A stretch of 50,887 nt of DNA from Psychrobacillus psychrotolerans (GTDB lineage: Bacteria; Bacillota; Bacilli; Bacillales_A; Planococcaceae), in assembly GCF_900115805.1 (NCBI RefSeq), contig NZ_FOXU01000014.1, positions 1 to 50,887 of the forward strand, read 5' to 3'. The position numbers were made by a program, and so were the translations under genes. Within the stretch, counting starts at the first letter, position 1, and each line of letters starts with the position of its first letter. A model generated the notes under the pieces. That model made no database searches, was not told the DNA's origin, and saw only the letters and a program-made list of their open reading frames with translations. Shown here piece after piece: positions 8,598-16,879 of the stretch.

Positions 8598-8735
8598 TTT
8601 TTACTGGCGGTTTGATATAGAATACTGGCGGACGCTGAGTGAATACCCACTCTCGTAAGGCGGTTACTCGCGCTCAACTCACATTTACTGGCGGAGCTAC
8701 GCCTTTTACTCGCGTAACGGAATATTTATCCAGTT
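8598..8735. repeat. Family-A degenerate repeat tract, second copy
   Basis: Six or seven units of about 20-22 bases carry the same core as the tract near 1.5 kb: TTTACTGGCGG at 8600, AATACTGGCGGAC, CCCACTCTCGTAAGG, TTACTCGCGC, TTTACTGGCGGAGC and TTTTACTCGCG. It fills most of the space between the preceding terminator at 8750-8776 and the secreted-protein gene. Confidence 0.8.
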
Positions 8736-8749
8736 TAAGGCATCAAAAA

Positions 8750-8776
8750 AACGAACGCAGAGATTGCGTTCGTTTC
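8750..8776 (-). terminator. Terminator behind the 124-residue unknown gene
   Basis: An 11-bp perfect stem, AAACGAACGCA with complement, has a GAGAT loop and is followed on the minus strand by seven T residues. It lies 8 bases behind the stop of the gene ending at 8785. Confidence 0.9.
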
Positions 8777-8784
8777 TTGATGGG

Positions 8785-9159
8785 TTATGTTTCGTTTTTG
8801 TGGAGTACATGCATGCCTTGGAGTAGTGTTTTGGCATCTTCGTTTAGGTATTGTTTAATATCTTCATTGATGAAGAGTTCTGCGTTGTTATTCACTATTA
8901 GTTTGAGGCCAGTGAGATCAAATTTTGTAGCGTATTTATTTATAGAATAGATTACGGTCATCTCATGACGGCTTAGTGGTTTTTCACCTGTATCTTTTTT
9001 CTGTTTGATGATATCAAACATTGCTCTGGTATTGCCACGTAACAGCTGTCTATTTTTTGTTAGTAAGTCTATGTTTTCTTCAATATACTTTCTGGCTGAT
9101 ACTAAGTCTAGACTATCAATACTTTTGTTTAGTTGTTTTAATAGTTCTGGAAAGTCCAT
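8785..9159 (-). CDS. Small helical cytosolic protein of unknown function
   Basis: Predicted 124 residues, soluble and mostly helical, with no signal peptide or membrane segment. I do not recognise the family. The first third (MDFPELLKQLNKSIDSLDL onward) and LTKNRQLLRGNTRAMFDIIK read as amphipathic helices. The start at 9159 is supported by GGGGGAT six bases upstream; further upstream in-frame codons lack a site. It has its own strong terminator, which argues for a real monocistronic gene. Confidence 0.75.
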   Translation of the reverse strand: MDFPELLKQLNKSIDSLDLVSARKYIEENIDLLTKNRQLLRGNTRAMFDIIKQKKDTGEKPLSRHEMTVIYSINKYATKFDLTGLKLIVNNNAELFINEDIKQYLNEDAKTLLQGMHVLHKNET

Positions 9160-9335
9160 AATATCCCCCATCTCTTTTGTGAAATAGCCTTTATATAAGT
9201 ATAGGCTAAAGGATACTTGCTGTATATGGACACAATGCACCTAGAAGAATGCCATTTGTAATATTTTCACCAGAGATCGGGGATCTGTTGAGATACTTTT
9301 GAATTATGTTGAATTTCTCTAATAGTGTCAAAGAA

Positions 9336-10247
9336 CTATTCTTTTGCAGCTAATTTTCTTTTTTTCCATAAATCTTCTGCAGCCCCTGAGCCTAGCATAA
9401 CGCCTGCCACGATTAAGATTAGTCCAAGGAAATGGTTGAGGTGCAGCACTTCCCCTAAGAACAGTGCAGAAATTATTAATGCAAATATAGGATTTAAGTT
9501 CATGAATATTGCCGCTTTCGTTGCACCCGCTTGACCTATCGCATAGTTGTATATAAGGTGACCAATTGCGGTACTGACAACTGCTGAAGCAAAGAAAACT
9601 GCCCAAAAGGTTGGCGTTGTGTTAGCAAATTGTTTAATAGCTCCAGGTTCTTGAATAAAACTAATGACAAATAGGAATGCCGCACCGATTAGAAGCATAT
9701 AGACTGTCAATAATCGTGGGTCCAATGTTCGTGCAGCCTTACTAACGACCATGAAGCTTAATACTTGCACAAATATTGCTAAAAATACGTAGAAATCTCC
9801 TAGGTTTGCTCCCATTGTTTCACTACCAATGAGAATGGAAACCGCAATCCCAGCTAAACCAAGCACTAACCCCAGCCATTGAAATTTTGATGGGTAGTAC
9901 TTTAAAATGATTGCTGCTGATATCGCTGTAAGCATAGGTCCAGTTCCTAAGATTAAGCCTCCATGAGTTGCACTAGTGATGGATAAGCCCATATTAAGAA
10001 AATAATGATGCGCCACCACATTAGTAAGCGTTCCGAGTAAAATGTACTTCCACTCACTGCGCGATGGTTTACGTAGTAATTTCATTTTCCATAAAATCAC
10101 GACAACGACTAACCCTGCTACTAGTATTCGAAATGCAGTAAGTGTTACGGGTGGGACTGCTTCCACCATGTATTTGAGTAGTGAAACGTTAGCTCCCCAA
10201 GCGAACATGACAAATACGAGCATTGCATATATTTTCCATTGTTTCAT
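9336..10247 (-). CDS. EamA/DMT-family transporter
   Basis: Integral membrane protein of 303 residues with about ten hydrophobic helices in two EamA repeats (first about 5-140, second about 150-290). It fits the drug/metabolite transporter superfamily; PSRSEWKYILLGTLTNV and the second-half GQAGATKAAIFMNLNPIFAL are typical signatures. Members export amino acids or metabolites; the substrate here cannot be deduced. The stop of the upstream symporter gene is only 15 bases away, so it is probably co-transcribed with the panF/yhdT pair. Confidence 0.88.
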   Translation of the reverse strand: MKQWKIYAMLVFVMFAWGANVSLLKYMVEAVPPVTLTAFRILVAGLVVVVILWKMKLLRKPSRSEWKYILLGTLTNVVAHHYFLNMGLSITSATHGGLILGTGPMLTAISAAIILKYYPSKFQWLGLVLGLAGIAVSILIGSETMGANLGDFYVFLAIFVQVLSFMVVSKAARTLDPRLLTVYMLLIGAAFLFVISFIQEPGAIKQFANTTPTFWAVFFASAVVSTAIGHLIYNYAIGQAGATKAAIFMNLNPIFALIISALFLGEVLHLNHFLGLILIVAGVMLGSGAAEDLWKKRKLAAKE

Positions 10248-10262
10248 CTGAGGATCTCCTTA

Positions 10263-11711
10263 CTAATATATATATTTTGTTTTATTGATCAATAAACTGA
10301 ATGTCACGTAAGCAATGAGTGATAAGACAACCGGGATTACTACTGTATGTAAATCAAATAAGTTTCCATATGCCAGATTGTAAAAATGGAGCGCTATATA
10401 GGAGACAATTCCAGTAATCATCGATGCAATAGCCCCATATTTATTGCCATATGACCAGTATAATCCTAGCACAATCGGCCAAATAAAGGCTGCCTCAAGT
10501 CCTCCAAAAGCAAATAAGTTTAAGAATATTAATAGTTCTGGTGGATTCAATGCCAATAAAAAGACAATGCTGCCTAAAATTGCGGTTACACCAAAACTTA
10601 AAGTTTTAACCTTCTTCTCAGTTGCATTTGGATTGATATAGTTAATATAAACGTCTTTCACAATAGAAGAACTTACAAGAATAAGCAAGGAATCTACTGT
10701 TGACATAATTGCAGCAAGTGGCGCAGCTAGCACGATACCAGCGAGCCAAGCAGGAAGAATTTTCAATGCGACAAGCGGAATCACCGTATCTGCTACTTCG
10801 ATTCCTGGCATTACCGGTCGAGCAAAAATACCGATGAGATGCATATTCAGCATGATGAAACCAGTGACAAGCGTTCCAATTACTAATGCACGGTGCATAG
10901 AGCGCGTATTTTTGTACGACATTGCTCGTACTGCCATTTGTGGGAGACCTACGACCCCTACTCCTACAAGGATCCAAAAGGATGACACATAGGCGGCAGA
11001 TAAATTCCCTTCGTTGCCGTATGGAGTCACTAAATTTGGATTTTCGTTCAAAAGGTCCTGCATGATATTCGGTACTCCGCCACCCGCAATAATGACTGCG
11101 ATTAGTAGGATGAGCGTTCCAATTACCATAACCCCGCCTTGCACAGCATCTGTCACTGCCACTGCTCGGAAACCACCAATGACTACATAAACTAAAACTG
11201 ATACAGCAAAAATAAATAATGCCGTCGTATACTTCAGACCAGTTAGCGATTCGATTAAACGACCGCCACCAACCCATTGGGCTGTCATAGCGGAAAACAA
11301 AAAGATAATGATACTAGCAGCAGCCAGTAAAACAACTGCTTTACTATCGTTATAGCGTACTTTTAGAAAATCTATTAATGTAATTGCGTTATATTTTCGA
11401 GCTAAAATAGCAAATTTTTTCCCGAGAATAAGGAGCACAAAATAGCTCGTCACTACTTGAGTCATCGCAAGTAACACCCAGCCAAATCCCATCGTATAGG
11501 CGGTTCCTGGTCCACCTAGGAAACTGGAGGCACTACCATATGTAGCAACCATCGTCATTGCCAATACAAATCCGCCTAGCTCACGACCACCTAAAAAGTA
11601 CTCCTGTAAAAATCCACCTGTCGATGCTTCTAATTTCTTACTAGACCAAAAGCCAATGAAAAAAATAATGGCAAGAAAAATAACCATCGGGATGATTACT
11701 TGTATATTCAC
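10263..11711 (-). CDS. panF: Sodium:solute symporter, pantothenate permease type
   Basis: SSS-family transporter of 482 residues with about 13 membrane helices. The segment GRELGGFVLAMTMVATYGSA and GGFRAVAVTDAVQGGVM are the family Na+/substrate signatures. A PanF assignment is favoured because the gene before it encodes a small YhdT-type partner, an arrangement known for panF in enterobacteria. Substrate could instead be another carboxylate. Translation starts at a GTG that overlaps the upstream stop as GTGA. Confidence 0.82.
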   Translation of the reverse strand: MNIQVIIPMVIFLAIIFFIGFWSSKKLEASTGGFLQEYFLGGRELGGFVLAMTMVATYGSASSFLGGPGTAYTMGFGWVLLAMTQVVTSYFVLLILGKKFAILARKYNAITLIDFLKVRYNDSKAVVLLAAASIIIFLFSAMTAQWVGGGRLIESLTGLKYTTALFIFAVSVLVYVVIGGFRAVAVTDAVQGGVMVIGTLILLIAVIIAGGGVPNIMQDLLNENPNLVTPYGNEGNLSAAYVSSFWILVGVGVVGLPQMAVRAMSYKNTRSMHRALVIGTLVTGFIMLNMHLIGIFARPVMPGIEVADTVIPLVALKILPAWLAGIVLAAPLAAIMSTVDSLLILVSSSIVKDVYINYINPNATEKKVKTLSFGVTAILGSIVFLLALNPPELLIFLNLFAFGGLEAAFIWPIVLGLYWSYGNKYGAIASMITGIVSYIALHFYNLAYGNLFDLHTVVIPVVLSLIAYVTFSLLINKTKYIY

Positions 11712-11968
11712 TGTTCATCCCCCTCTTCCTCTAACGAAACATCCTTCAACACGAATTTCACCAGTATAATAACTGTAATTGCCACAAGTATAAAACCAAC
11801 AATACAACTATAAAAAAACCAATCTGGAAATCCTAGAATATATGAATATTCCTCTACTGGTTTCGAGCCAAGCCCATATGCAAAACCAAACCACCATATA
11901 AAATGTACAATTGCCAGTGCAACACCAATCAGTGCTTCTCTATGCGCAATCTTAAATCTAGGATCCAT
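11708..11968 (-). CDS. YhdT-family (DUF997) small membrane protein
   Basis: Predicted 86 residues with two membrane helices (about 15-32 and 47-73). MDPRFKIAHREALIGV followed by FIWWFGFAYG is typical of YhdT/DUF997 proteins, the usual companions of PanF. Of two possible starts, 11968 lies nine bases behind GGGAG, while 11974 lies only three, so 11968 is preferred. Its stop overlaps the symporter start. A subunit or assembly role is presumed from gene association, not shown. Confidence 0.85.
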   Translation of the reverse strand: MDPRFKIAHREALIGVALAIVHFIWWFGFAYGLGSKPVEEYSYILGFPDWFFYSCIVGFILVAITVIILVKFVLKDVSLEEEGDEQ

Positions 11969-12059
11969 TGTCATCCACTCCCGCCGTTCGTAATGTGTCA
12001 CTCTAGTATAACGAAGTTAAATTCAGTTGTTAATAGGGGTTTTTAAAGAGATTGGAAGT

Positions 12060-12299
12060 TTGGAGTTTAGCATGTCTCTGATATACGGCCTTCTCTCTCT
12101 CGGATGAAGACAAGTCTCTCTCGTATATACTGATTTTGCCCTCTTATTGGCGACACTCTCTCGTATACGCCTACCTCGCTCTCATATAGAAGCTATCCCT
12201 CTCGCATGAAGACAAATCTCTCTCGTATATACTAATTTTGCCCTTGTATAGTCGACATTCTCTCGTATAGCTAGAAACCTCTCTCATACAGCCACTTCT
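12060..12299. repeat. Family-B degenerate repeat tract (CTCTCTCGTATA) with a 102-bp higher-order duplication
   Basis: About a dozen units of 17-25 bases share CTCTCTCGTATA or CTCTCGCATGAAG. A larger block recurs with offset 102: ATGAAGACAA occurs at 12104 and 12206, each followed by CTCTCTCGTATATACT and then a TTTTGCC segment. No open frame or hairpin explains it. It occupies the entire gap between the terminator at 12306-12338 and the upstream region of the yhdT gene. Confidence 0.85.
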
Positions 12300-12305
12300 C
12301 AAAAA

Positions 12306-12338
12306 AACAACCGAACAGCGCAATGCTTTTCGGTTGTT
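12306..12338 (-). terminator. Terminator of the flagellin-protease-adaptor unit
   Basis: AACAACCGAA pairs with its complement, with extra AGC/GCT pairing inside, and runs into TTTTTTT on the minus strand, 12 bases behind the HlyD-like gene. Confidence 0.9.
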
Positions 12339-12349
12339 ATCAATGATAT

Positions 12350-13609
12350 TTATTTGTAAGTTAAGTATTTCACGTAGTCTTTCCAACTGACTGATTTGAT
12401 GCTATTCCAGGTTGGAAGGTCTACTGGGAATGGTAGAAATACTTCGGCATTGTCTGTTTTTTGGTCATCATTGAGGAAGATGCTCCCATTACTTAGTCCT
12501 CCTGAAATAATGGCATGTTGTTTCAAGTCGAACGGTACGGTTACAGGTGTACGAATGATTCTGCCCTCACTTGAAAGTGTGTAAACTTCTGCTGCATTTT
12601 CGGAGCGGTTGAGTAACCATTTCGAGTTTACCTGCACAGCATTCTCTGCTTGGTTCGTAGTGATTACTGAATTTAGATTTGCGGCAAATGGCAAGACTTC
12701 CAATGGTTCTGCTAACTGAATCTGCACTTCGTACAACGGTTCGTCCGTTTTACTTGCAAATTGTTCGTATGCTGTTAGCCATTTAGATGCATTAGCAGGT
12801 ACTTGCACTTTACTTAAAATACTTCCTTCTACTACTCCATCTCGGTGAGTTGAGTAGTTTTTCACGCTTTGCCCTTCTTCAATATCATGCCATTCGGATT
12901 CTTTTACGTAAGTAATGACTGATTTTTCATTTGCAAATAAGTGAATAAAGTATTTCCCATTTCGTTCTTCAATAGTTGAAACAGTGCCACTTATTGGGCT
13001 TAATAAAGAAAGTTCCCCTGAATCCTGTGCAAGCTGAGCATCGACAATTTGAAGTTTACGATCTACTTCTGCTAGTTTTTGTTTCGCTTCCGCTATCCCT
13101 TGAGCAAAATTACCATCTTGCGATACATTAACGTCCACTTGGACATTTACATCGACAATCTCGTCTGCCGTGCCCCCAGTTGCCTGTCCATTACTCGATG
13201 AACTCGGATCGGCTCCATAACGATCGGATTCCAGGTCGCTTATGATTTCATTAAGCTCTGATTGCTCTTGCATATAGGCCTGCTGCTCTGTTTCCCATAG
13301 CATGCGTTGGTCTTCAGCAGAATTTGTTTTGAGTGTAGCAAGATCACTACCTTCCTCTACTGAATCTCCTTCTGCTACAATGACATCATTCACAGCTTCT
13401 ACATCAATCGCTACGGACATCTCATTAGCAGGAATTACAATGGATTCTTTTTCGATTTCCGTAGCATATGTATTTTCATTTGCCCGTTCATAATCACTCA
13501 CATAAAATGTTCTACTGATTTGACTTTTATCTGAATAGATGAGAACCGCATTAGCTCCTATAAAGGTAGCGACGACTATGGAAATCCCTATAGTTAACCA
13601 TTTATTCAT
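12350..13609 (-). CDS. HlyD-like efflux adaptor (membrane fusion protein)
   Basis: Predicted 419 residues. One N-terminal membrane helix (about 4-23) is followed by an extracytoplasmic part: a lipoyl-like half (about 55-95, AVNDVIVAEGDSVEEGSDL), a coiled coil interrupted by a Ser/Gly linker (about 95-195), and a second lipoyl half (SLLSPISGTVSTIEERNGK) with barrel segments. This is the HlyD/YknX-type adaptor layout. No ABC ATPase or permease gene accompanies it, which is odd because such adaptors normally serve a transporter. The start at 13609 follows GGGGGG by eight bases and overlaps the upstream stop as ATGA. Confidence 0.82.
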   Translation of the reverse strand: MNKWLTIGISIVVATFIGANAVLIYSDKSQISRTFYVSDYERANENTYATEIEKESIVIPANEMSVAIDVEAVNDVIVAEGDSVEEGSDLATLKTNSAEDQRMLWETEQQAYMQEQSELNEIISDLESDRYGADPSSSSNGQATGGTADEIVDVNVQVDVNVSQDGNFAQGIAEAKQKLAEVDRKLQIVDAQLAQDSGELSLLSPISGTVSTIEERNGKYFIHLFANEKSVITYVKESEWHDIEEGQSVKNYSTHRDGVVEGSILSKVQVPANASKWLTAYEQFASKTDEPLYEVQIQLAEPLEVLPFAANLNSVITTNQAENAVQVNSKWLLNRSENAAEVYTLSSEGRIIRTPVTVPFDLKQHAIISGGLSNGSIFLNDDQKTDNAEVFLPFPVDLPTWNSIKSVSWKDYVKYLTYK

Positions 13610-14286
13610 TTGGTTTGCCCCCCTTCGACCCATGACTCAATTGGGAGTATTTCAAAGCCAGCTGTAATAAAAGCTAAAACTATTTGAATTGCTATTAACA
13701 AAAAGAATAATTTACGTGCAGATAGCGTAGTAAAAGCTCGTAAAAAATGATATTGAATAGCAATTATTAATGCAGTAATCAAGGATAATTCATTGAAGAA
13801 ATGATTGAAATAGGTATGTTCTAGAAACGTAGCTGCTAGTGGTCCAAATGAAAGGACTGAGTAATCGGTTGTGTAGCCAACTACAGCATATAAGAAATAG
13901 TTAAGTGCTTTTTCCATTAAAAGAATTGCAACAACGAATAGTTGTAGAATTGCTACTTTGGATAATTCTACTTTAGTAAACTTATGTAAAATATACGAGA
14001 TTAAAAAGAAATGAAGGGCCATGTATATTAAGGACCAAATAATAGTTCCTATTAAAGATATGATTCTAGCAATCGTAAATGTATCTTCATAGCCATTGAC
14101 AAATAGAGCTGTTAGTTCTTCTGTGTGTAGTCCCCAAATATCTCTTAGTGCAAATAATAGGACTCCAAAGATTGCGACGAACCATACGCGACTTTGAAAG
14201 TCTCTCATCGTGGCTTCTTCCTTTAAAGAGACAATGAGATCATTTCTGTTAAACAGGTATTTCCAAAAACGAAATTCAAAAAACAT
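13606..14286 (-). CDS. Polytopic membrane protein, unknown function
   Basis: Protein of 226 residues with about five or six hydrophobic helices (around 33-50, 70-100, 110-135, 150-160, 165-185 and 193-215). It has some resemblance in size and layout to YIP1-type integral membrane proteins, but I would not assign it. GAGGGGGAACACTGGA precedes the ATG. Its position between an S41 protease (16 bases away) and an HlyD-like adaptor (4-base overlap) suggests a membrane partner for one of them, perhaps standing in for a transporter permease. Confidence 0.75.
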   Translation of the reverse strand: MFFEFRFWKYLFNRNDLIVSLKEEATMRDFQSRVWFVAIFGVLLFALRDIWGLHTEELTALFVNGYEDTFTIARIISLIGTIIWSLIYMALHFFLISYILHKFTKVELSKVAILQLFVVAILLMEKALNYFLYAVVGYTTDYSVLSFGPLAATFLEHTYFNHFFNELSLITALIIAIQYHFLRAFTTLSARKLFFLLIAIQIVLAFITAGFEILPIESWVEGGQTK

Positions 14287-14302
14287 TCCAGTGTTCCCCC
14301 TC

Positions 14303-15676
14303 TTATGGTTGAACAGTTACTTCCACATAAGCACCATTTCTCATCATAATTCCTGCATTTGTTTGAAATGTCGGATGAATGAGAAGTAGATAGGCTGCTC
14401 CTTTTTCTAGTGGTGCTGTTGGTGTGACAACGAACTGTTTTGATGATTTTGCTTTAATAGTAACCGGGACCGTGTTGGTAGATCCTAATTTCACTAGTTC
14501 CACTTTTTGCTTTGTATTTTCTACTACAGTGCCGGAAAAAGTAATAGTGAATTGTTTCGTTGTCGGTACATTAAGTAATGCGGACATCTTTTTATAGTTT
14601 TTATATGATTCTACTAATGCGTCTTGATGCGCTTGTAATAATTCGTATCCAACTTCTGTTTCGTAGTTGGGCTTCACACCCTTTTTGTGAATAAGCGTTC
14701 CCTTAGGGCCAGTAAAGTTTGCAACTGTCAATTTTATAATTGATTCATCTGAAAGACTAAAGAATGATTGCATGGAACCTTTTCCATATGTAGTTTGACC
14801 ATAGAGAGTTGCCGATTTTTGATCTAGTAATGCGGCTGCAGTCATTTCTGAAGCACTTGCACTATACCCATTCACTAGCACTTTCGTATTGGCAGGAAAC
14901 AAGGAGGGTTGCTTCATCGATTTAGTTAATGTAGTCTCTTTTGTGGTAATAATTTTAAACGCATCAGGACTGTTTGGAAATAGACCAATAAGTTCTTCTG
15001 CTGTATGTACATATCCTCCGCCATTATTACGCAAGTCCAGTATAAATGAAGTTGCACCCTTCTTTTCTAGATCAACTTTTGCTTTTTGTACAAGAACTGC
15101 TCCATCATCAGAAAATGAATTCATACTTATATATCCAACACTACCAGCTAAGAGTTCTTTTGTTACTACAGGAATCGTAAACTTCTTTCGCGTTATGTTA
15201 AATACTTGTTTGGAATTGTTACTGGTCAATATCTGTAATTGGACGGCGGTTCCTTCTTTACCCGTAATCATCGAAGATGCTTGTTGTATTGACATACCAT
15301 TAGTTGCTATACCATCAACGGAAAGAATAATATCACCGGGTGATATACCAGCTTGAGCAGCTGCTCCTCCTTCAAACGTGCCGACAATTTGAATTCCCTT
15401 CGGATGTTCTTCAATTGTCACCCCAATGCCAGTGGTCGTATTATTGATGGAATTCGTGTATGCCTCAAATTCTTCCCTCGTAAAATAAGTAGAGTAGGGA
15501 TCTAACTGTTTCATTATCTCATCAATAGAATCTATGTCTACTATATTAGAAGGTATTTCACCTTTGTAGTGCTCACTAACTAAGTTTTTCACTTCATCCA
15601 GCGGTGCTGCCAATGAAGAAAACGGTGTTGAGATTAAACCGATAAAGATTACTGCAAGGACAGTAAACCTCTTCAT
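14303..15676 (-). CDS. S41-family C-terminal processing protease with PDZ domain (CtpB-like)
   Basis: Secreted serine protease of 457 residues. It has a signal peptide (about 1-23), a PDZ domain (about 85-155, with GAAAQAGISPGDIILSVDG) and an S41 catalytic core. The catalytic Ser/Lys/Gln set fits S274 (YSASASEM), K299 and Q303 (YGKGSMQ). The Ser-Lys and Lys-Gln spacings of 25 and 4 are the same as S309/K334/Q338 of B. subtilis CtpB. The last hundred residues form an added Ig-like region (TKQFTITFSGTVVENTKQ), absent from CtpB, that may bind wall or substrate. It starts 50 bases behind the flagellin gene with no terminator between them. Confidence 0.88.
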   Translation of the reverse strand: MKRFTVLAVIFIGLISTPFSSLAAPLDEVKNLVSEHYKGEIPSNIVDIDSIDEIMKQLDPYSTYFTREEFEAYTNSINNTTTGIGVTIEEHPKGIQIVGTFEGGAAAQAGISPGDIILSVDGIATNGMSIQQASSMITGKEGTAVQLQILTSNNSKQVFNITRKKFTIPVVTKELLAGSVGYISMNSFSDDGAVLVQKAKVDLEKKGATSFILDLRNNGGGYVHTAEELIGLFPNSPDAFKIITTKETTLTKSMKQPSLFPANTKVLVNGYSASASEMTAAALLDQKSATLYGQTTYGKGSMQSFFSLSDESIIKLTVANFTGPKGTLIHKKGVKPNYETEVGYELLQAHQDALVESYKNYKKMSALLNVPTTKQFTITFSGTVVENTKQKVELVKLGSTNTVPVTIKAKSSKQFVVTPTAPLEKGAAYLLLIHPTFQTNAGIMMRNGAYVEVTVQP

Positions 15677-15726
15677 CCCATTTCCCCCTTTTTGTTTTCT
15701 ATAAACCTATCTTAACTGAAATATTG

Positions 15727-16539
15727 TTACTTTAGTAGCTGTAGTACACTTTGCGCTTGTTGCATATGCAAGCTTAGGACATATTGGTTGGCTTGCATTA
15801 ATATACTTGCTTTAGTGAGCGCCATCATTTCCTTTGCAATATCTACATCTCTAATTCTCGATTCGGCCGCAGTCAGGTTTTCTTCCATATTAAGTGCATT
15901 ATTATATGCATGCTCCATACGATTTGTATATGCCCCCATTTTGGACCGTTCACTTGATACCTTTTGAATAGCTTTATCGAGCTCTTCCATTGCTTTTTCT
16001 GCACCGTCTCTAGTAGAAATAGATAGATTCTGTATTCCAATATTAGTAGCACCCATATTGCCAAAAGACAATTCAATAAATTGTCCTGCATTGGCACCTG
16101 CCTGAATTTTAATAGAATTTTGGGAGCCATCTAATAAAGGCTTTGTATTAAATTCCGTATCTTTAGAAATTCTAGAGACTTCTTTTTTTAGTTCTTCAAA
16201 CTCTATCGCCATTTGATCTCGATCTGAATTGGTCAGCGTATCATTAGCTGATTGAACACTAAGTTCTCTCATCCTTTGCAAAATAGAATGAGTTTCATTC
16301 AGCGCACCTTCTGCAGTTTGGACAAGGGAAATTCCATCTTGGATATTCCTCGAAGCCTGACCAAGCCCCCGAATTTGGGCACGCATTTTTTCAGATATAG
16401 CTAGACCAGCTGGATCATCCCCCGCTCGATTGATACGATATCCAGAAGAAATACGTTCCATGGACTTATTTATCATTGCATATTGAGAGTTCATATTCCT
16501 TAAAATAGATAGTCCAGTAGAATTCCATTTCCCAAGCAT
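15727..16539 (-). CDS. Atypical short flagellin
   Basis: Flagellin of 270 residues with both conserved ends: an N-terminal D0/D1 part (ERISSGYRINRAGDDPAGLA near 28-47) and a C-terminal part (AAESRIRDVDIAKEMM). The surface-exposed middle is short. Ends are unusual: it begins MLGKWNSTGLSILRNM instead of the common MRINHN-type start and finishes LHMQQAQSVLQLLK. It sits away from any flagellar structural operon and heads a unit with a protease, so it may be a minor or specialised flagellin rather than the main filament protein. AAAGGGAG precedes the ATG. Confidence 0.9.
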   Translation of the reverse strand: MLGKWNSTGLSILRNMNSQYAMINKSMERISSGYRINRAGDDPAGLAISEKMRAQIRGLGQASRNIQDGISLVQTAEGALNETHSILQRMRELSVQSANDTLTNSDRDQMAIEFEELKKEVSRISKDTEFNTKPLLDGSQNSIKIQAGANAGQFIELSFGNMGATNIGIQNLSISTRDGAEKAMEELDKAIQKVSSERSKMGAYTNRMEHAYNNALNMEENLTAAESRIRDVDIAKEMMALTKASILMQANQYVLSLHMQQAQSVLQLLK

Positions 16540-16561
16540 CCTATCAACTCCCTTTATCGTT

Positions 16562-16588
16562 ATATCGTCATATTTATATTATACTTCA
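16562..16588 (-). promoter_or_regulatory. SigD-like promoter of the flagellin unit
   Basis: On the minus strand TGAA (16588-16585), a 15-base spacer and GACGATAT (16569-16562) match the SigD consensus TAAA-N15-GCCGATAT at 3 of 4 and 6 of 8 or better positions. It lies 22 bases before the flagellin ATG, giving a short leader that still holds the ribosome site. Confidence 0.6.
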
Positions 16589-16762
16589 CCTTTCTACTCT
16601 ATGCTTTTCTAACTGTATGTGAATACGAAGAATTAATTCGTTAAAAAGTGACTAACTCCTTCCTTTATTGGACAGGATAAGTGAAACTTTTGAACTTATT
16701 TTACGACAAATTAAATAATCGAGTTATTTCCCGGGAAATTGACAGGAAAGGAGCTTATATAA

Positions 16763-16864
16763 ATGAAAATCGACAAGTTTGGATTTAATTGGGGGGATAT
16801 TTTGTTTGGAGTACTCGGATTCAGTGGTTTTGTGTTGTTCCTCCACTTTTTTACCTCTTACTAA
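16763..16864 (+). CDS. 33-residue membrane micro-protein
   Basis: A short frame encodes MKIDKFGFNWGDILFGVLGF then SGFVLFLHFFTSY. After a polar start of ten residues it is one hydrophobic helix (about 12-30). GGAAAGGAG lies nine bases before the ATG and a bidirectional hairpin terminator begins 15 bases after the stop, so it has the dress of a complete transcription unit. I do not recognise a family. It is divergent from the flagellin gene. Upstream TTGAAC at 16690 with AATAAT at 16714 might serve as a weak promoter. Confidence 0.6.
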   Translation: MKIDKFGFNWGDILFGVLGFSGFVLFLHFFTSY

Positions 16865-16879
16865 ATTAGATAGCACATA

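Noticed and set aside
12060-12299. Possible CRISPR array
   Set aside because: Units are degenerate, 17-25 bases, with no constant-length unique spacers and no cas genes nearby; the same applies to the tract at 1338-1690.
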